Shown here piece by piece: positions 1-8,868 of a stretch of DNA of 59,447 bases (the stretch's first letter is position 1; each line of letters begins with the position of its first letter). The DNA is from Candidatus Rifleibacteriota bacterium. GTDB lineage: Bacteria; Muiribacteriota; Ozemobacteria; Ozemobacterales; Ozemobacteraceae. Made by a program: the position numbers and the translations under genes. Under the pieces are notes generated by a model, which saw nothing but the letters and a program-made list of their open reading frames with translations, ran no database searches and was not told the origin of the DNA. Location: contig JAFPZP010000081.1 in assembly GCA_017417215.1 (NCBI GenBank), positions 1 to 59,447 on the forward strand. Direction: 5' to 3'.

Positions 1-30
1 CAAATGTGTAGACTGCTCTTGTCTCTCTTA
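1..30. repeat. Partial copy of the inverted-repeat element at 57950-58031
   Basis: Bases 1-14 are identical to the reverse complement of the outer end of the left arm of the inverted repeat at 57950-58031. The next bases (CTTGTCTCTC) match the flank beyond its right arm (CTTATCTCTC) with one change. The window therefore seems to open inside the right arm of a second copy, with the rest lying upstream. Confidence 0.55.
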
Positions 31-34
31 AATA

Positions 35-212
35 GCTGGCAAAGCCAGCGTAGTTATTGTAATTAGTTTTTGTTGTAATTATTGTTTTATCGTTAGTTTC
101 TAAGCTACGAAGAATAGTGGTTTTTATTAGTTGATTGAGCACAAGGTATAAAAGGATTAAAGACAACCGATTATGGACAAACGTTGCCGAAGACAATAAC
201 TACAATAACTAC
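35..212. repeat. Small hairpin and spaced inverted repeat in the spacer
   Basis: A perfect 6-bp hairpin (GCTGGC-AAA-GCCAGC) lies at 35-49. The 12-mer GTAGTTATTGTA at 50-61 recurs as its exact reverse complement at 201-212, and related TTATTGT and ACAATAA copies surround both. No gene is seen in 1-363; the stretch looks like repeat-derived spacer. The open frame over the TC-rich tract codes only a monotonous Leu/Tyr/Cys peptide. Confidence 0.5.
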
Positions 213-240
213 CAACTACAATAAAAACTCTTCTCTCTCC

Positions 241-335
241 GCTCTGTTGCTCTATTGCTCTATTGCTCTACTGCTCTGTTGCTCTACTGCTCTATTGCTC
301 TATTGCTCTATTGCTCTATTGCTCTATTGCTCTAC
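241..335. repeat. 9-bp tandem repeat (unit GCTCTATTG), about 10 copies
   Basis: The unit GCTCTATTG is repeated about ten and a half times with a few substitutions (CTACTG and CTGTTG variants). It lies just 3' of the glycosyltransferase gene on the minus strand. The unit is a multiple of three, which is why it stays open in one frame; no coding role is supported. Confidence 0.85.
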
Positions 336-341
336 TTACCC

Positions 342-356
342 ATCACCTACCACCAA
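342..356. repeat. 15-base match to the 14-bp repeat at 31206-31261
   Basis: ATCACCTACCACCAA is the exact reverse complement of the joined repeat units at 31218-31232. The same short repeat family therefore occurs beside two unrelated genes 31 kb apart. Confidence 0.6.
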
Positions 357-363
357 CCACTCA

Positions 364-1533
364 TCACGCAAAGCTTTGCTTGGCTGTCCGTTCTGAGTAG
401 AGCTTGTAGATGTTTCTGACCAGGTTATCTACGGAGTAGGCTTTGCTGACTTCTTGACGAGTTTCTGCGGTGGGGTATTCCTTGAATTTGCCTTCTTTAA
501 TATCATTAATTGCTTTGCCTAAGGCTTGGGTAAATTCTTCTGGCTTTGAAGGAAGAAGGCGTCCGTAGAGGCCGTCTTTCAGCACTTCTTTGACTCCGCC
601 CACATCAATAGCAGCTACGGGGCAGCCTGAAGCTAAGGCTTCTATCAGAACAACCGGGGTGCCTTCATTTTTAGAACAAAGAACCAGTAAGTCGATGTCG
701 GAATAGGCTATTTCCATATTGTTTATAATACCGCAGAAATGAATTTTATTTGTAAGACCAAGGGTTTTGACCTGCTGCTTTAATTCTGTTTCTTTTTCAC
801 CATTGCCAATAATTGCCAGATGAAGTTCTGGAAACTTTTTGCAAAGATGTTCCATTGAGTTAATCAACAGATTGTGGTTCTTTACAGGAACAAGTCTGGC
901 AACAATAGCTATAACTAAATCATTTTGAGAAAAACCCATTGATTTACGCCAGATATTTTGTTTTCTAGGTGTAGACAGGTTTTTATTTAAATCTAAGCCT
1001 AAGGGTATGACTTCTATTTTATCTGAATTCTTTATTCTTAAAAGCCCTTTTAATTCTGTTGCGAGATTAGGGGTCAGAACTATGAGCTTAGTTGTAAAAG
1101 CAGAGAAAAAGCGTTCAATAGCAAGAATAAGTAGAGAAATAAATTTTGAAAAGTAACCTTTAAAAACATGACCGTGATAAGTATGGTAAATTTTGGGAAC
1201 ACCGCAGACTAATGCTGCTGCACGGCCTAATATTCCTGCTTTGGCGGTGTGGGTATGAACTATATCTGGAGAAAAGCGTTTGATTTCTATGATAATTTTA
1301 ATAAAAGATATAAGGTCGTATAAAGGCGAAACAGGGCGTTTCATGTATTTGATTGTTTTGAGAGAGATTTGTTTGCTATGGGCTAGCTGAAACATATCGC
1401 CTTCAGCAAGGCTAGGTTGCCCACTTATTAGCAGAGTTTCGCAGTTGTATTTATTCAAGCCTTCAGATAGATTCGCAACGTGTTTGGATGGGCCTCCTAC
1501 GTTCATTCGGCTTATGATTCTAAGTATTTTCAT
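364..1533 (-). CDS. Glycosyltransferase family 4 (GT-B fold)
   Basis: This is a 389-residue retaining glycosyltransferase of the GT4 type, expected to act at the cytoplasmic face of the membrane in surface polysaccharide or lipid-linked sugar assembly. The N-terminal acceptor domain opens with MKILRIISRMNVGGPSKHV, including the Gly-rich loop typical of this family, and has the HTHTAKAGILGR segment near residue 95. The C-terminal donor domain has the E-x7-E signature in NEGTPVVLIEALASG (about residue 315). It is encoded alone, divergent from the HIT gene, and its stop runs into repeat-rich DNA. The sugar donor and acceptor cannot be read from sequence. The family call is firm and the pathway is unknown. 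Confidence 0.85.
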   Translation of the reverse strand: MKILRIISRMNVGGPSKHVANLSEGLNKYNCETLLISGQPSLAEGDMFQLAHSKQISLKTIKYMKRPVSPLYDLISFIKIIIEIKRFSPDIVHTHTAKAGILGRAAALVCGVPKIYHTYHGHVFKGYFSKFISLLILAIERFFSAFTTKLIVLTPNLATELKGLLRIKNSDKIEVIPLGLDLNKNLSTPRKQNIWRKSMGFSQNDLVIAIVARLVPVKNHNLLINSMEHLCKKFPELHLAIIGNGEKETELKQQVKTLGLTNKIHFCGIINNMEIAYSDIDLLVLCSKNEGTPVVLIEALASGCPVAAIDVGGVKEVLKDGLYGRLLPSKPEEFTQALGKAINDIKEGKFKEYPTAETRQEVSKAYSVDNLVRNIYKLYSERTAKQSFA

Positions 1534-1606
1534 TTCTTTATTATTCTGTATGATTTGTAAATTACAAAATAAAGGCTTTCTTGCAAGTGGTCAAGGTTTT
1601 TGTTAG

Positions 1607-1612
1607 TATAAT
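1607..1612 (+). promoter_or_regulatory. Candidate -10 box for the HIT gene
   Basis: TATAAT stands 28 bases before the HIT start. The only nearby -35-like hexamer (TTGCAA, 1581-1586) is 20 bases away, which is too far for an ideal promoter, so this rests on the -10 box alone. Confidence 0.35.
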
Positions 1613-1639
1613 AGAAGAAATATTATACAGGTAAAAAAA

Positions 1640-2140
1640 ATGAGTTTTGAACGTCAGTTGTTTATACCGAGTAAAAAGGCTTACGTCAAGGGAGAAAACC
1701 GTCCCAAGGTGGATTGCATACTTTGCGAAGTCTGTAAGAATAATCCAGAAATAGATAATTTATTGATTTGGAAAAATGATTTAGTTGCGGTTTCAGTTAA
1801 TCTTTACCCATATACCTCAGGCCATGTTTTGATTTTCCCTATCAGGCATATAACAGAACCAAGTCAGCTTAATAAAGAAGAAGTCATGGTGATTCATCAG
1901 GTTCAGATTTATACTATTGATGTATTAAAGGAACTATATAAACCAGGAGGCTTTAACATCGGCTATAATGTGGGTTATTCCTCTGGGGCCAGCATTGAAC
2001 ATCTTCATCAGCATGTTGTTCCAAGGTATCAAAGAGAGCTTGGCTTTGTAGATATAATATCTGGTACAAAGATTTTTATAGAAGATCCAAGAGATACAAT
2101 GAAAAATTTACTAAAAGCCTATAAAGACTTTAAAATTTAG
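1640..2140 (+). CDS. HIT-family nucleotide hydrolase/phosphorylase
   Basis: A 166-residue histidine-triad protein. The catalytic motif H121-L-H123-Q-H125 is intact and followed by VVPRY. The N-terminal C26-x2-C29 pair in DCILCEVC resembles the zinc-binding end of Fhit/Ap4A-phosphorylase-like bacterial HIT proteins, and GHVLIFPIRHI is the family's central strand. Such enzymes split the alpha-phosphate bond of dinucleoside polyphosphates or AMP-lysine-type adducts in the cytosol. It begins at ATG 1640 and stands alone, divergent from the GT4 gene, 43 bases before a secreted protein gene. The exact substrate is not predictable. Confidence 0.88.
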   Translation: MSFERQLFIPSKKAYVKGENRPKVDCILCEVCKNNPEIDNLLIWKNDLVAVSVNLYPYTSGHVLIFPIRHITEPSQLNKEEVMVIHQVQIYTIDVLKELYKPGGFNIGYNVGYSSGASIEHLHQHVVPRYQRELGFVDIISGTKIFIEDPRDTMKNLLKAYKDFKI

Positions 2141-2157
2141 TCTAATACGAATATAAT
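2129..2157 (+). promoter_or_regulatory. Candidate promoter for the 2184 gene
   Basis: A TATAAT at 2152-2157 has TTTAAA 17 bases upstream (2129-2134), overlapping the end of the HIT gene. The -35 match is weak. A good ribosome site (AGGGAG) follows at about 2173, before ATG 2184. Confidence 0.35.
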
Positions 2158-2183
2158 ATACAAAAATAAATTAGGGAGTAATT

Positions 2184-2846
2184 ATGAAAAAGAATATAGT
2201 TATCGGATTTGCAGCAGTAAGTATCCTTTTAACAGCTAATTGTTTTGCTGAGTATCCTGAAGCTAATTTAGAATATCTAGGTTATAGTGATGAATTGATT
2301 GATGCAGTAGACGAAGAAATTGGCTTAACATTTTTCGGAAATGAAAAACAATATGAAGGTGAAATCAACGACGTTGATTCTACTGTTGAACAGTTAAAAG
2401 AATTGGGCGTTTCTCGTTCTATTACAGAAAATATGAAAGATCGTGCTGAAGAAGTTAGAGAAAAGAATGCTGAATTCTGGAACATGATTGCTGAACGTAA
2501 CAAAGGTGAACAGCCTAAGGGTGTTGTAGTCAGCGAAGAAACAAAAGCATTGATCAAGCAGAACATTGCTAAAGCTTTAACAGACAATGGCTATAAGATT
2601 GTTCAACTTGATATTATTCCATTAGCTGAATATAGCACTAAGAATGCTGTAAGAGCTGTTGTCAGAGTTACTAAGCCCATGAAGAGCGGTAGCTATAATG
2701 AAGTTCAGTCTAGATTAAACAGCATAAAAGACATTTGTATGGAAGCAGCAACAATAGATGGAAACTGCATGCTTACTGAAATGACAACATTTATAGCAGA
2801 AAACCCCAAAAACAAATACTATTACGAAAAGACTATACTGAGATAA
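2184..2846 (+). CDS. Secreted protein of unknown function
   Basis: 220 residues. Residues 1-22 form a clear signal peptide (charged MKKN, hydrophobic core, cleavage after CFA). The mature part is acidic and mostly helical in appearance, with no motif I recognise. A central charged stretch of about 50 residues rich in Glu/Lys/Arg (from VEQLKELGVSR to EERNKGEQ) could be a coiled coil. The C-terminal half has conserved-looking strands around QLDIIPLAEYSTKNAVRAVV. Two cysteines near residues 188 and 198 could form a disulphide in the periplasm. It is 3 bases upstream of a small membrane protein gene and probably co-transcribed with it. No function is assigned. Confidence 0.75.
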   Translation: MKKNIVIGFAAVSILLTANCFAEYPEANLEYLGYSDELIDAVDEEIGLTFFGNEKQYEGEINDVDSTVEQLKELGVSRSITENMKDRAEEVREKNAEFWNMIAERNKGEQPKGVVVSEETKALIKQNIAKALTDNGYKIVQLDIIPLAEYSTKNAVRAVVRVTKPMKSGSYNEVQSRLNSIKDICMEAATIDGNCMLTEMTTFIAENPKNKYYYEKTILR

Positions 2847-2849
2847 AAA

Positions 2850-3308
2850 ATGAGTTTTATTTCCTATTCTGGAACTTTACCTAGAACTATGGCGTGTTTG
2901 CTTGTATGCACGTTAATTGTGGCATTCGGCGCCATAGGTTCTGTTCTTGCAGGTAATTTCGGGGATCAATATTCTTTGGTCGGTCTTTTTCTTGGTTCTG
3001 CTTTAGGTGCTTTTATAGCTGTTTATGAATCAACAATAATAGGTTGTTTGATAGGTATGATTGTTGGTGTTCTTATATCACCAGTGTTATATCATTTCAT
3101 AGATTTTGAAACTGCTTATCTTGCTGTTTTTATAAGCTCTTTGATAGGGGCAATACTTGGGGAGCCTGTAGCTTCTTTCTGGTATGAAGCAGATGATGCT
3201 AGTGATAATGAAAAATCTGAAGATGAACAGAAAAACAAAGAAGACAAATCGAATAGTGATTTAGAAGAAAAAAATCCCAATTCGAGTAGTGATTTAGAAG
3301 AAAAATAA
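2850..3308 (+). CDS. Small multi-pass membrane protein, unknown
   Basis: 152 residues with three to four Gly/Ala/Leu/Ile-rich membrane segments between about residues 10 and 110, resembling small glycine-zipper membrane proteins. A hydrophilic, acidic tail (about 115-152) follows. The tail ends in a short internal duplication, SDLEEK twice, which is also visible in the DNA as a repeated AGTGATTTAGAAGAAAAA. The start lies 3 bases after the preceding stop, so coupled translation with the secreted protein is likely. It precedes the zinc-ribbon/TPR gene. No recognised family. Confidence 0.65.
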   Translation: MSFISYSGTLPRTMACLLVCTLIVAFGAIGSVLAGNFGDQYSLVGLFLGSALGAFIAVYESTIIGCLIGMIVGVLISPVLYHFIDFETAYLAVFISSLIGAILGEPVASFWYEADDASDNEKSEDEQKNKEDKSNSDLEEKNPNSSSDLEEK

Positions 3309-3355
3309 TCAAATAATTAAAGAGAAAACTAATTAGAAAGAGGCATTCAATAATT

Positions 3356-5686
3356 ATGGTTAATTGTCAGGGCTGTGGAGTAGCTAATCCTGATGATGCA
3401 ATAAAATGCACAGCATGTGGTCGTGCACTTCAGATTAATTGTCCAGTTTGTGGTTGTAATAATTCTGTAACTGCTACATTATGCAATCAGTGCGGCAGAG
3501 TGTTGGATAATAATCCAGATTCAAAAGAGTCTGAAAAGAAATTGGTCGATCCAGTTTCTGAAATGTTTGAATCCAAAACTGTCAGCAAACCTAAAACAAG
3601 TAATTCTCCTAAAAAAGCAATTGTTTTTCTTGTTTTAGGTTTATTTATTTTTGCTTTGCTTTATTTGAGCAAAATATGTGAAGGTCATCCTTTTATTCTG
3701 CTTTTTGGTGGACTTCTAAGCGGAATTATTGCTTTAATTGGTTTAATAGAACTCACATTCTGGTTTATAGATGAGAAAAACCTCGTAGATAGAGATTACT
3801 CCATCGAAAATGAAAACTTTGAAAATGATTTGCCCGATGTTCAGGCCTTAGATGCTTCAACTCCAGTAGCTTCATTGGAAGAAAGCGATAAAGATTTGGA
3901 AACTTCTTCGAAAGCTTCCGAAAAGGTAGCCGTTCTTGATATGGGAACACCTATTGAAGCAGCTCCTGAACAGGTGGTTAAGTCTCCAACTGTTGATAAG
4001 CACTATGATACTCTTGCAGAATTCCTTGATGATGGTATTGCTACTGAAATAAACGATGTAAAAGAAAAACTCGCTAAAACTCCTGATAATTACGCTTTAA
4101 TGCTGAAATTAGCTCAGCTATATGATGAAAGAGGCGAAACAGAAAATGCTTTGGCAAATTTAGAAGCCTGTATAAAGCATAATCCTGATAGTGCTGAAGT
4201 CTATTTGTTTTATGGAACTATGCTTCGCCAGAAAGGGCGTATATTAGAAGCTCAGAAAGCTTTTGAAAAAGCTCTTGAAATCAATAAGTTCATGGCAAAG
4301 GCTTATTATCAGCTTGGGTTATTAGAAAAGTCTCAAAAGAAACTGGAACATGCTCGTGATTTGTTCCAGAAAGCTATTCAGTTGTCCCCAGATGACCCTT
4401 ATGCTCACTATCAGTTAGGTATGACATATAAGGATTTGGATAAAACTGATTTAGCTATAATGGAAGTTAAACGAGCTACAGTATTGCACCCGACAGATTC
4501 TTATGGTCACAGCAGATTAGGGCAGTTCTATCAGGAACAGAATAAATATGATTTGGCTGTTAGTTCATATTCTAGAGCAATAGGTCTAAAACCTAAAGAT
4601 GCTTTTGTTTTAGAAAAACTTGCTGAAGTAATGGCTGCAAAGGGTGACCATAAAAGGGCTATCGAAATATTCCAAGAAGCTCTTGCCTGTCAGTTTCATC
4701 AGAAGATTGAAACTATGCTGTCTCTTTCCAAGTCTTTAAAGGCTGTAGGAAGATGGGTTGACCTGCAGGTTTTGACAGCAGAAATACTTAGGTTGGAACC
4801 AGAAAACTATGAAGCAGCTTATTTAATGGCTTATTCTGTTGCTAAGCAGGGTAATTTGGAAGAAGCTACTCAGATGTTTGAGGCTTTGGTAAATAATCAG
4901 AAAGCTACCTATGAATCATGGCTTGAGCTGGGTAAACTCTATCAGGCTACAAATCAGCCGGATAAAGCTATAGTTGCTTTTACTAAAGCTACAACAGGAG
5001 CTCCAGACCAGGCTGGAATCTGGAATAATATCGGTATTCTTTTGTCCAATCAGAAATTGTATGTCGATGCTTTAAAAGCCTTTAGAAAGGCTGCTAGTTT
5101 CGATTATAGCGATCAGGGAATAGCTGATAATTTAAAGACTGTTCAGAAGAAAGTTGATTCTGATGCTTCAAAGGTTATTGAAAGCAGAAAGAAACAGATA
5201 GAAAAAGTTCCAGATGATATAGAAGCCTATTTGGAAATGGGTAAGGCTTACGAAAATGCAGATATGCCAAATGAAGCTTTAATGGCTTATCAGAAGGTAT
5301 TAGCTCTTAATCCTAAGTATATTCCCGGACTTATGAATTATTCAGAACTTCTTCGCAGAATGGGTAAACTCAAGATGGCGATGAGGTGTTATAGAGAAAT
5401 AATCAAGCTGGAACCTAATAATCTGGATGCGCATTTATTTATGATTAATGCAAATCTGAATCTTGGTTTCGTTAATGAGGCTTATAAATATGCTTCAACT
5501 GCAGAAAAACTAGCTCCAGAAGATAAAAGAGTTCGTTTCTTCCTTGGTAAGATATATTTTGCCAGAGGTCTGGCTCCGAGAGCTTTGAAAGAATTTACTA
5601 CTGTAGCAGATTCTGCTGGTGATCCAGATTTGATAAGCTGGGCAGAACTCATGCGTAGAAGATTGTCGAGAACTAATAAAGAATGA
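3356..5686 (+). CDS. Double zinc-ribbon membrane protein with long TPR array
   Basis: 776 residues. Two zinc ribbons sit at the extreme N-terminus (C4/C7/C18/C21 and C29/C32/C43/C46). Two hydrophobic segments follow at about 86-105 and 110-138, then an acidic linker to about 215, then a continuous array of roughly fifteen tetratricopeptide repeats to the end (repeated A-Y--LG-L-----A---F-KAL--NP patterns). With zinc ribbons and TPRs on either side of a membrane hairpin, both probably face the cytoplasm, giving a membrane-anchored scaffold. Its stop overlaps the next TPR gene by 4 bases (ATGA), so the two are coupled. The partners bound are unknown. An SD-like GAGG lies about 15 bases before the ATG. 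Confidence 0.85.
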   Translation: MVNCQGCGVANPDDAIKCTACGRALQINCPVCGCNNSVTATLCNQCGRVLDNNPDSKESEKKLVDPVSEMFESKTVSKPKTSNSPKKAIVFLVLGLFIFALLYLSKICEGHPFILLFGGLLSGIIALIGLIELTFWFIDEKNLVDRDYSIENENFENDLPDVQALDASTPVASLEESDKDLETSSKASEKVAVLDMGTPIEAAPEQVVKSPTVDKHYDTLAEFLDDGIATEINDVKEKLAKTPDNYALMLKLAQLYDERGETENALANLEACIKHNPDSAEVYLFYGTMLRQKGRILEAQKAFEKALEINKFMAKAYYQLGLLEKSQKKLEHARDLFQKAIQLSPDDPYAHYQLGMTYKDLDKTDLAIMEVKRATVLHPTDSYGHSRLGQFYQEQNKYDLAVSSYSRAIGLKPKDAFVLEKLAEVMAAKGDHKRAIEIFQEALACQFHQKIETMLSLSKSLKAVGRWVDLQVLTAEILRLEPENYEAAYLMAYSVAKQGNLEEATQMFEALVNNQKATYESWLELGKLYQATNQPDKAIVAFTKATTGAPDQAGIWNNIGILLSNQKLYVDALKAFRKAASFDYSDQGIADNLKTVQKKVDSDASKVIESRKKQIEKVPDDIEAYLEMGKAYENADMPNEALMAYQKVLALNPKYIPGLMNYSELLRRMGKLKMAMRCYREIIKLEPNNLDAHLFMINANLNLGFVNEAYKYASTAEKLAPEDKRVRFFLGKIYFARGLAPRALKEFTTVADSAGDPDLISWAELMRRRLSRTNKE

Positions 5687-6819
5687 AAAGAATAATAGCA
5701 GCAATATTGTTTGCCTTAGTTTGTATTCCTGGTTATTCACAGGAATTTCAGACACCTACTTCTGATATATCTGTCAGAGACTTGTTGGAAAATTCCAAAA
5801 AGACTCCAAAAGCTGATACCTATTATTTAATGGCGTTGTCAGCAGCTCGAAAAAATGAAATAGATATGGCAAACAAATATATTGCTACTGGTTTGAATAT
5901 TAATCCAAGAAACATTAGATTATTGGATTTAAAAGGCGCTTTATTAGCTAAACAAGGAAGATTGGTTCAAGCCAGACAGATTTTCCTTACTGTCTTGAGA
6001 ATGAATCCTAATGATGAATATGCTGAAAGTTGTCTGAGGCTTATTGAAGAAAAGTTGCAACCGAAGCAGAATGCTATTAAGCCTTTGATAAGCACAAAGA
6101 GCAGTTATAAAGGGGCAACAGATGCGCCTGTAGCTCCGGTAGAACAGAAAAAGGAATCATCTGAAAAGTTGCTTACTGCTGTATATTTTGAAGAATTAAA
6201 GCATAAACAGGATTGTTCTCATGGGATGTCTCTTATTCAGATGGCTCAGGAAAAGCTAATTGGAAGAAATCCTAAGGTGAAGGCCGACTTTTCTCTTAAT
6301 AATCTTGTTAAAGAAGGGCTTTTAACTTCTGTTCCAGTTTGTCCTAAGGGTGGTATTTATTCCTGGAGCAATAATGAGGTTAACTGCTCCAAGCACGGTG
6401 GCTTTACTGCATTAGATGCAGAAGTTACCAATGTATTCAGAGAATTTAATACTGGTTTAAGAGCAAAGCTTAGTAGAAACTATCTTGATGCTTTGAAGGC
6501 TTTTGAACAGGTTGTTATCCTTTACCCACTATGGGCAGAAGCTCATTATCAGCTTGGAGACACTTTATTCAGATTAGGAGAAGTAGACCCTGCATTAAAG
6601 TCTCTCAGAACCTGTTTGAAACATGACCCGGATAATCTTGATGCACAGCTTCTTATGGCAAATCTGTATTTCAAGAAAGGTATGAAGCAGGCTGCTTTAA
6701 CTATTCTAGACAGGATTAGCGACAGTCATAAGGGCACAGTTTATGGATTGTCCTCTAGAAGCGTTGCCAAATCAATAAGAAGTGGCAGAAGCTATTACGA
6801 AATATTCCCTCCAAATTAA
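5683..6819 (+). CDS. Secreted TPR protein with CPxGGxY...CxxHG motif
   Basis: 378 residues. A signal peptide covers residues 1-19 (cleavage near GYS-Q). TPR-like helices occupy about 40-125 and 245-340. Between them is the segment C220-PKGGIYSW...C235-SKHG, a small Cys/His motif also found in pseudopilin-like proteins of several poorly studied phyla; it could bind metal or form a disulphide. The start codon overlaps the stop of the zinc-ribbon TPR gene, so both proteins are probably made together, one anchored inside and one exported. NAD kinase follows 8 bases downstream. The architecture is clear and the biological role is not known. Confidence 0.8.
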   Translation: MKRIIAAILFALVCIPGYSQEFQTPTSDISVRDLLENSKKTPKADTYYLMALSAARKNEIDMANKYIATGLNINPRNIRLLDLKGALLAKQGRLVQARQIFLTVLRMNPNDEYAESCLRLIEEKLQPKQNAIKPLISTKSSYKGATDAPVAPVEQKKESSEKLLTAVYFEELKHKQDCSHGMSLIQMAQEKLIGRNPKVKADFSLNNLVKEGLLTSVPVCPKGGIYSWSNNEVNCSKHGGFTALDAEVTNVFREFNTGLRAKLSRNYLDALKAFEQVVILYPLWAEAHYQLGDTLFRLGEVDPALKSLRTCLKHDPDNLDAQLLMANLYFKKGMKQAALTILDRISDSHKGTVYGLSSRSVAKSIRSGRSYYEIFPPN

Positions 6820-6827
6820 TTAAGAGT

Positions 6828-7709
6828 ATGATATTAAAAGATAAACCAGAAAAACCTGTAAGAAATATAGCTTTCAGTTGTCATCCTGCGAAGGAGTCTT
6901 TGCCACCTCTTGTTTCAACAATGTTGAAATGGACAATGAAAAACAAGATTACGGCAAGATTGTCTCCGACTATGGCAAAGCTGGTTTCTATGCCTGAATT
7001 AGAGTTTGATAGCGAATATTTAAGAAATCAGGCTGACATGTTTGTGGTATTGGGTGGAGATGGCACCATTCTAAGTGCTGCAAGAGATTATGCTGAATAT
7101 AATCTTCCTATAGCCGGAATTAATCTTGGTCACTTAGGTTTTATGACTTTAGAAGACCCTAAGAATGCTATCAATGCTTTAAGAAGATTAAAAACAGGTG
7201 ATTATTACGTTGAACCTAGAATGATGCTTTGCACCAATGTTTATCGAGATGGTGAAAAAATATATTCTGGTATAGCTTTGAATGATATTGTTATTCAAAA
7301 AGCTCCAATGCTCAGAGTAATAAAGATTAATGTTTCAATTTCTGGGAATATAATCAATACTTATCAGGGTGACGGGTTGATTGTTTCTACACCAACGGGT
7401 TCGACTGCCTATTCTCTTTCTGCTGGCGGTCCTATTGTTCCTCCATGGGTCAATGTAATGGTTATCTGCCCTTTGAATAGTCATATGTTAAGCGCCAGAC
7501 CTGTTATAGCAGCAGATAACGAAGTCTTAAGCTGTAGAATAGCTTGTGTTCATTCAATAGTTGAGCTGGTTTTAGATGGTCAGTCCAATTTTAAGCTACT
7601 GAACAATGATATTGTTGAAATAGTTAAAGCAAAAGAAGTCAGTCATATAGTTGTTTTTAAAGAACGTAACTTTTTTAATGTTCTCAGAAAGAAGATGAAT
7701 TGGGGCTAA
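6828..7709 (+). CDS. nadK: NAD kinase
   Basis: 293 residues, the normal size. It phosphorylates NAD+ to NADP+ in the cytosol. The GGDGT motif is present in VVLGGDGTILSAAR (about residue 78), followed by INLGHLGFM, and the second signature TPTGSTAYSLSAGGPI lies at about 190. LDGQ near residue 250 closes the core. It is the last gene of the plus-strand run that starts with the TPR pair, with an 8-base gap and only a weak GAG ribosome site before ATG 6828. It ends 4 bases from the convergent type II secretion F-like gene, leaving no room for a separate terminator. Confidence 0.95.
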   Translation: MILKDKPEKPVRNIAFSCHPAKESLPPLVSTMLKWTMKNKITARLSPTMAKLVSMPELEFDSEYLRNQADMFVVLGGDGTILSAARDYAEYNLPIAGINLGHLGFMTLEDPKNAINALRRLKTGDYYVEPRMMLCTNVYRDGEKIYSGIALNDIVIQKAPMLRVIKINVSISGNIINTYQGDGLIVSTPTGSTAYSLSAGGPIVPPWVNVMVICPLNSHMLSARPVIAADNEVLSCRIACVHSIVELVLDGQSNFKLLNNDIVEIVKAKEVSHIVVFKERNFFNVLRKKMNWG

Positions 7710-7713
7710 TCAT

Positions 7714-8850
7714 TTAATGCTTCAAGAAGAAAGCCCATACAATTGCGTTGTATAAAGGTGAGCAGAGAGACCAGAATACTAATCCGCAAAAAATAAACAT
7801 TATTGTAAAAATAATAGGCTTAGTATAGGTATTAAGAGAAGTAATAATTGAGTTAGATTCTTTTTCGTATTTATCAGCTATTTCCATGAACATTTTGTCT
7901 ATGTAACCTGATTCTTCACCATGTTCAATAATATTCAAAGTATAATTTGGCAGTATTTTGATTTTATTAAAGGAATCTATTATTGAATTACCGCTTTCTA
8001 TTTCTGAAACTATTTTTTCAAAGGCATTCTTTAAATAATGGTTTTGAATCGTTTTATTGCAGATTTTCATTGATTCTATAAAAGTAGTGCCTGAATTATA
8101 CATAGCAACAATATTACGAGAATAAAGAATTATTGTGTGATTTTCTATGAGTTTTCCAAATAATGGCATTTTAATCTTTAAATAGTCTGCATAATATCTT
8201 CCTATTTTAGATAGATTTGCTAGAAGATAAAAAAGTAAAACAGCTAGAAAAGCACCTATAAAGTAATAAAGGTTATTTTGAAACCAGATTCCAAGTTCTA
8301 GAACTTTTACTGTTAAAACAGATTTTGTAAATCTTTCTAATAATCCTGCGAATGGGGGAACTATAAAAGCCAATAAAAAGCTTGCTTCGACTATAGCATG
8401 AATAATCATTGTCGAAGTTACTTGTATCGTATTATTTGTGTTTTCTACGATATCTACACGGCTTTCAAGTAAAGCATGAAGGCGTTCCAATACTCTGTTT
8501 AAACGGCCGGTGTCTTCGCCTATTTTTATTAAATCACAATAAATGTTTTCAAAAATATCAGGATGTTTGCTAAGACAGATATAGAGAGGTGTTCCAGATT
8601 GGACTTCTGTTATAGAATCTAGAATTATTTTTTTTAGTTTCTGATTTTTTATTTTTGAAGAGAGGGTTTTTAGAGCAGGAATAGTAGACATTCCTTCATT
8701 AGTTAATTCTGCAAAATCTTTAGTGAATTGAATCAAATCATAATCTTCATTCTTGACTCGAAAAGGATTATTACGTTCAAAAAAGGAAAGATTATTTGTA
8801 TCTTTATTAGGCTTTTTTGATTCTGCTATTTGTTTTTCAGATTCAAACAT
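7714..8850 (-). CDS. Type II secretion/type IV pilus F-family inner-membrane protein
   Basis: 378 residues with the duplicated T2SSF domain: a first helical domain at about 40-135 (FAELTNEGMSTIPALKTL), hydrophobic segments at about 148-170 and 185-210, a second copy at about 240-335 (MYNSGTTFIESMKICNK) and a C-terminal membrane segment. This is the layout of GspF/PilC, the platform protein that works with a secretion ATPase. No ATPase, prepilin peptidase, secretin or pilin gene lies in the window, so it is an orphan here. It may serve a pilus or secretion machine encoded elsewhere. A perfect inverted repeat lies just upstream of its start. Confidence 0.85.
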   Translation of the reverse strand: MFESEKQIAESKKPNKDTNNLSFFERNNPFRVKNEDYDLIQFTKDFAELTNEGMSTIPALKTLSSKIKNQKLKKIILDSITEVQSGTPLYICLSKHPDIFENIYCDLIKIGEDTGRLNRVLERLHALLESRVDIVENTNNTIQVTSTMIIHAIVEASFLLAFIVPPFAGLLERFTKSVLTVKVLELGIWFQNNLYYFIGAFLAVLLFYLLANLSKIGRYYADYLKIKMPLFGKLIENHTIILYSRNIVAMYNSGTTFIESMKICNKTIQNHYLKNAFEKIVSEIESGNSIIDSFNKIKILPNYTLNIIEHGEESGYIDKMFMEIADKYEKESNSIITSLNTYTKPIIFTIMFIFCGLVFWSLCSPLYNAIVWAFFLKH

Positions 8851-8868
8851 AATCTTTTCCTGTCATAA

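Noticed and set aside
184..396. Possible small Leu/Cys/Tyr-rich protein
   Set aside because: It is the translation of a 9-bp tandem repeat with no ribosome site and runs into the end of the glycosyltransferase gene.
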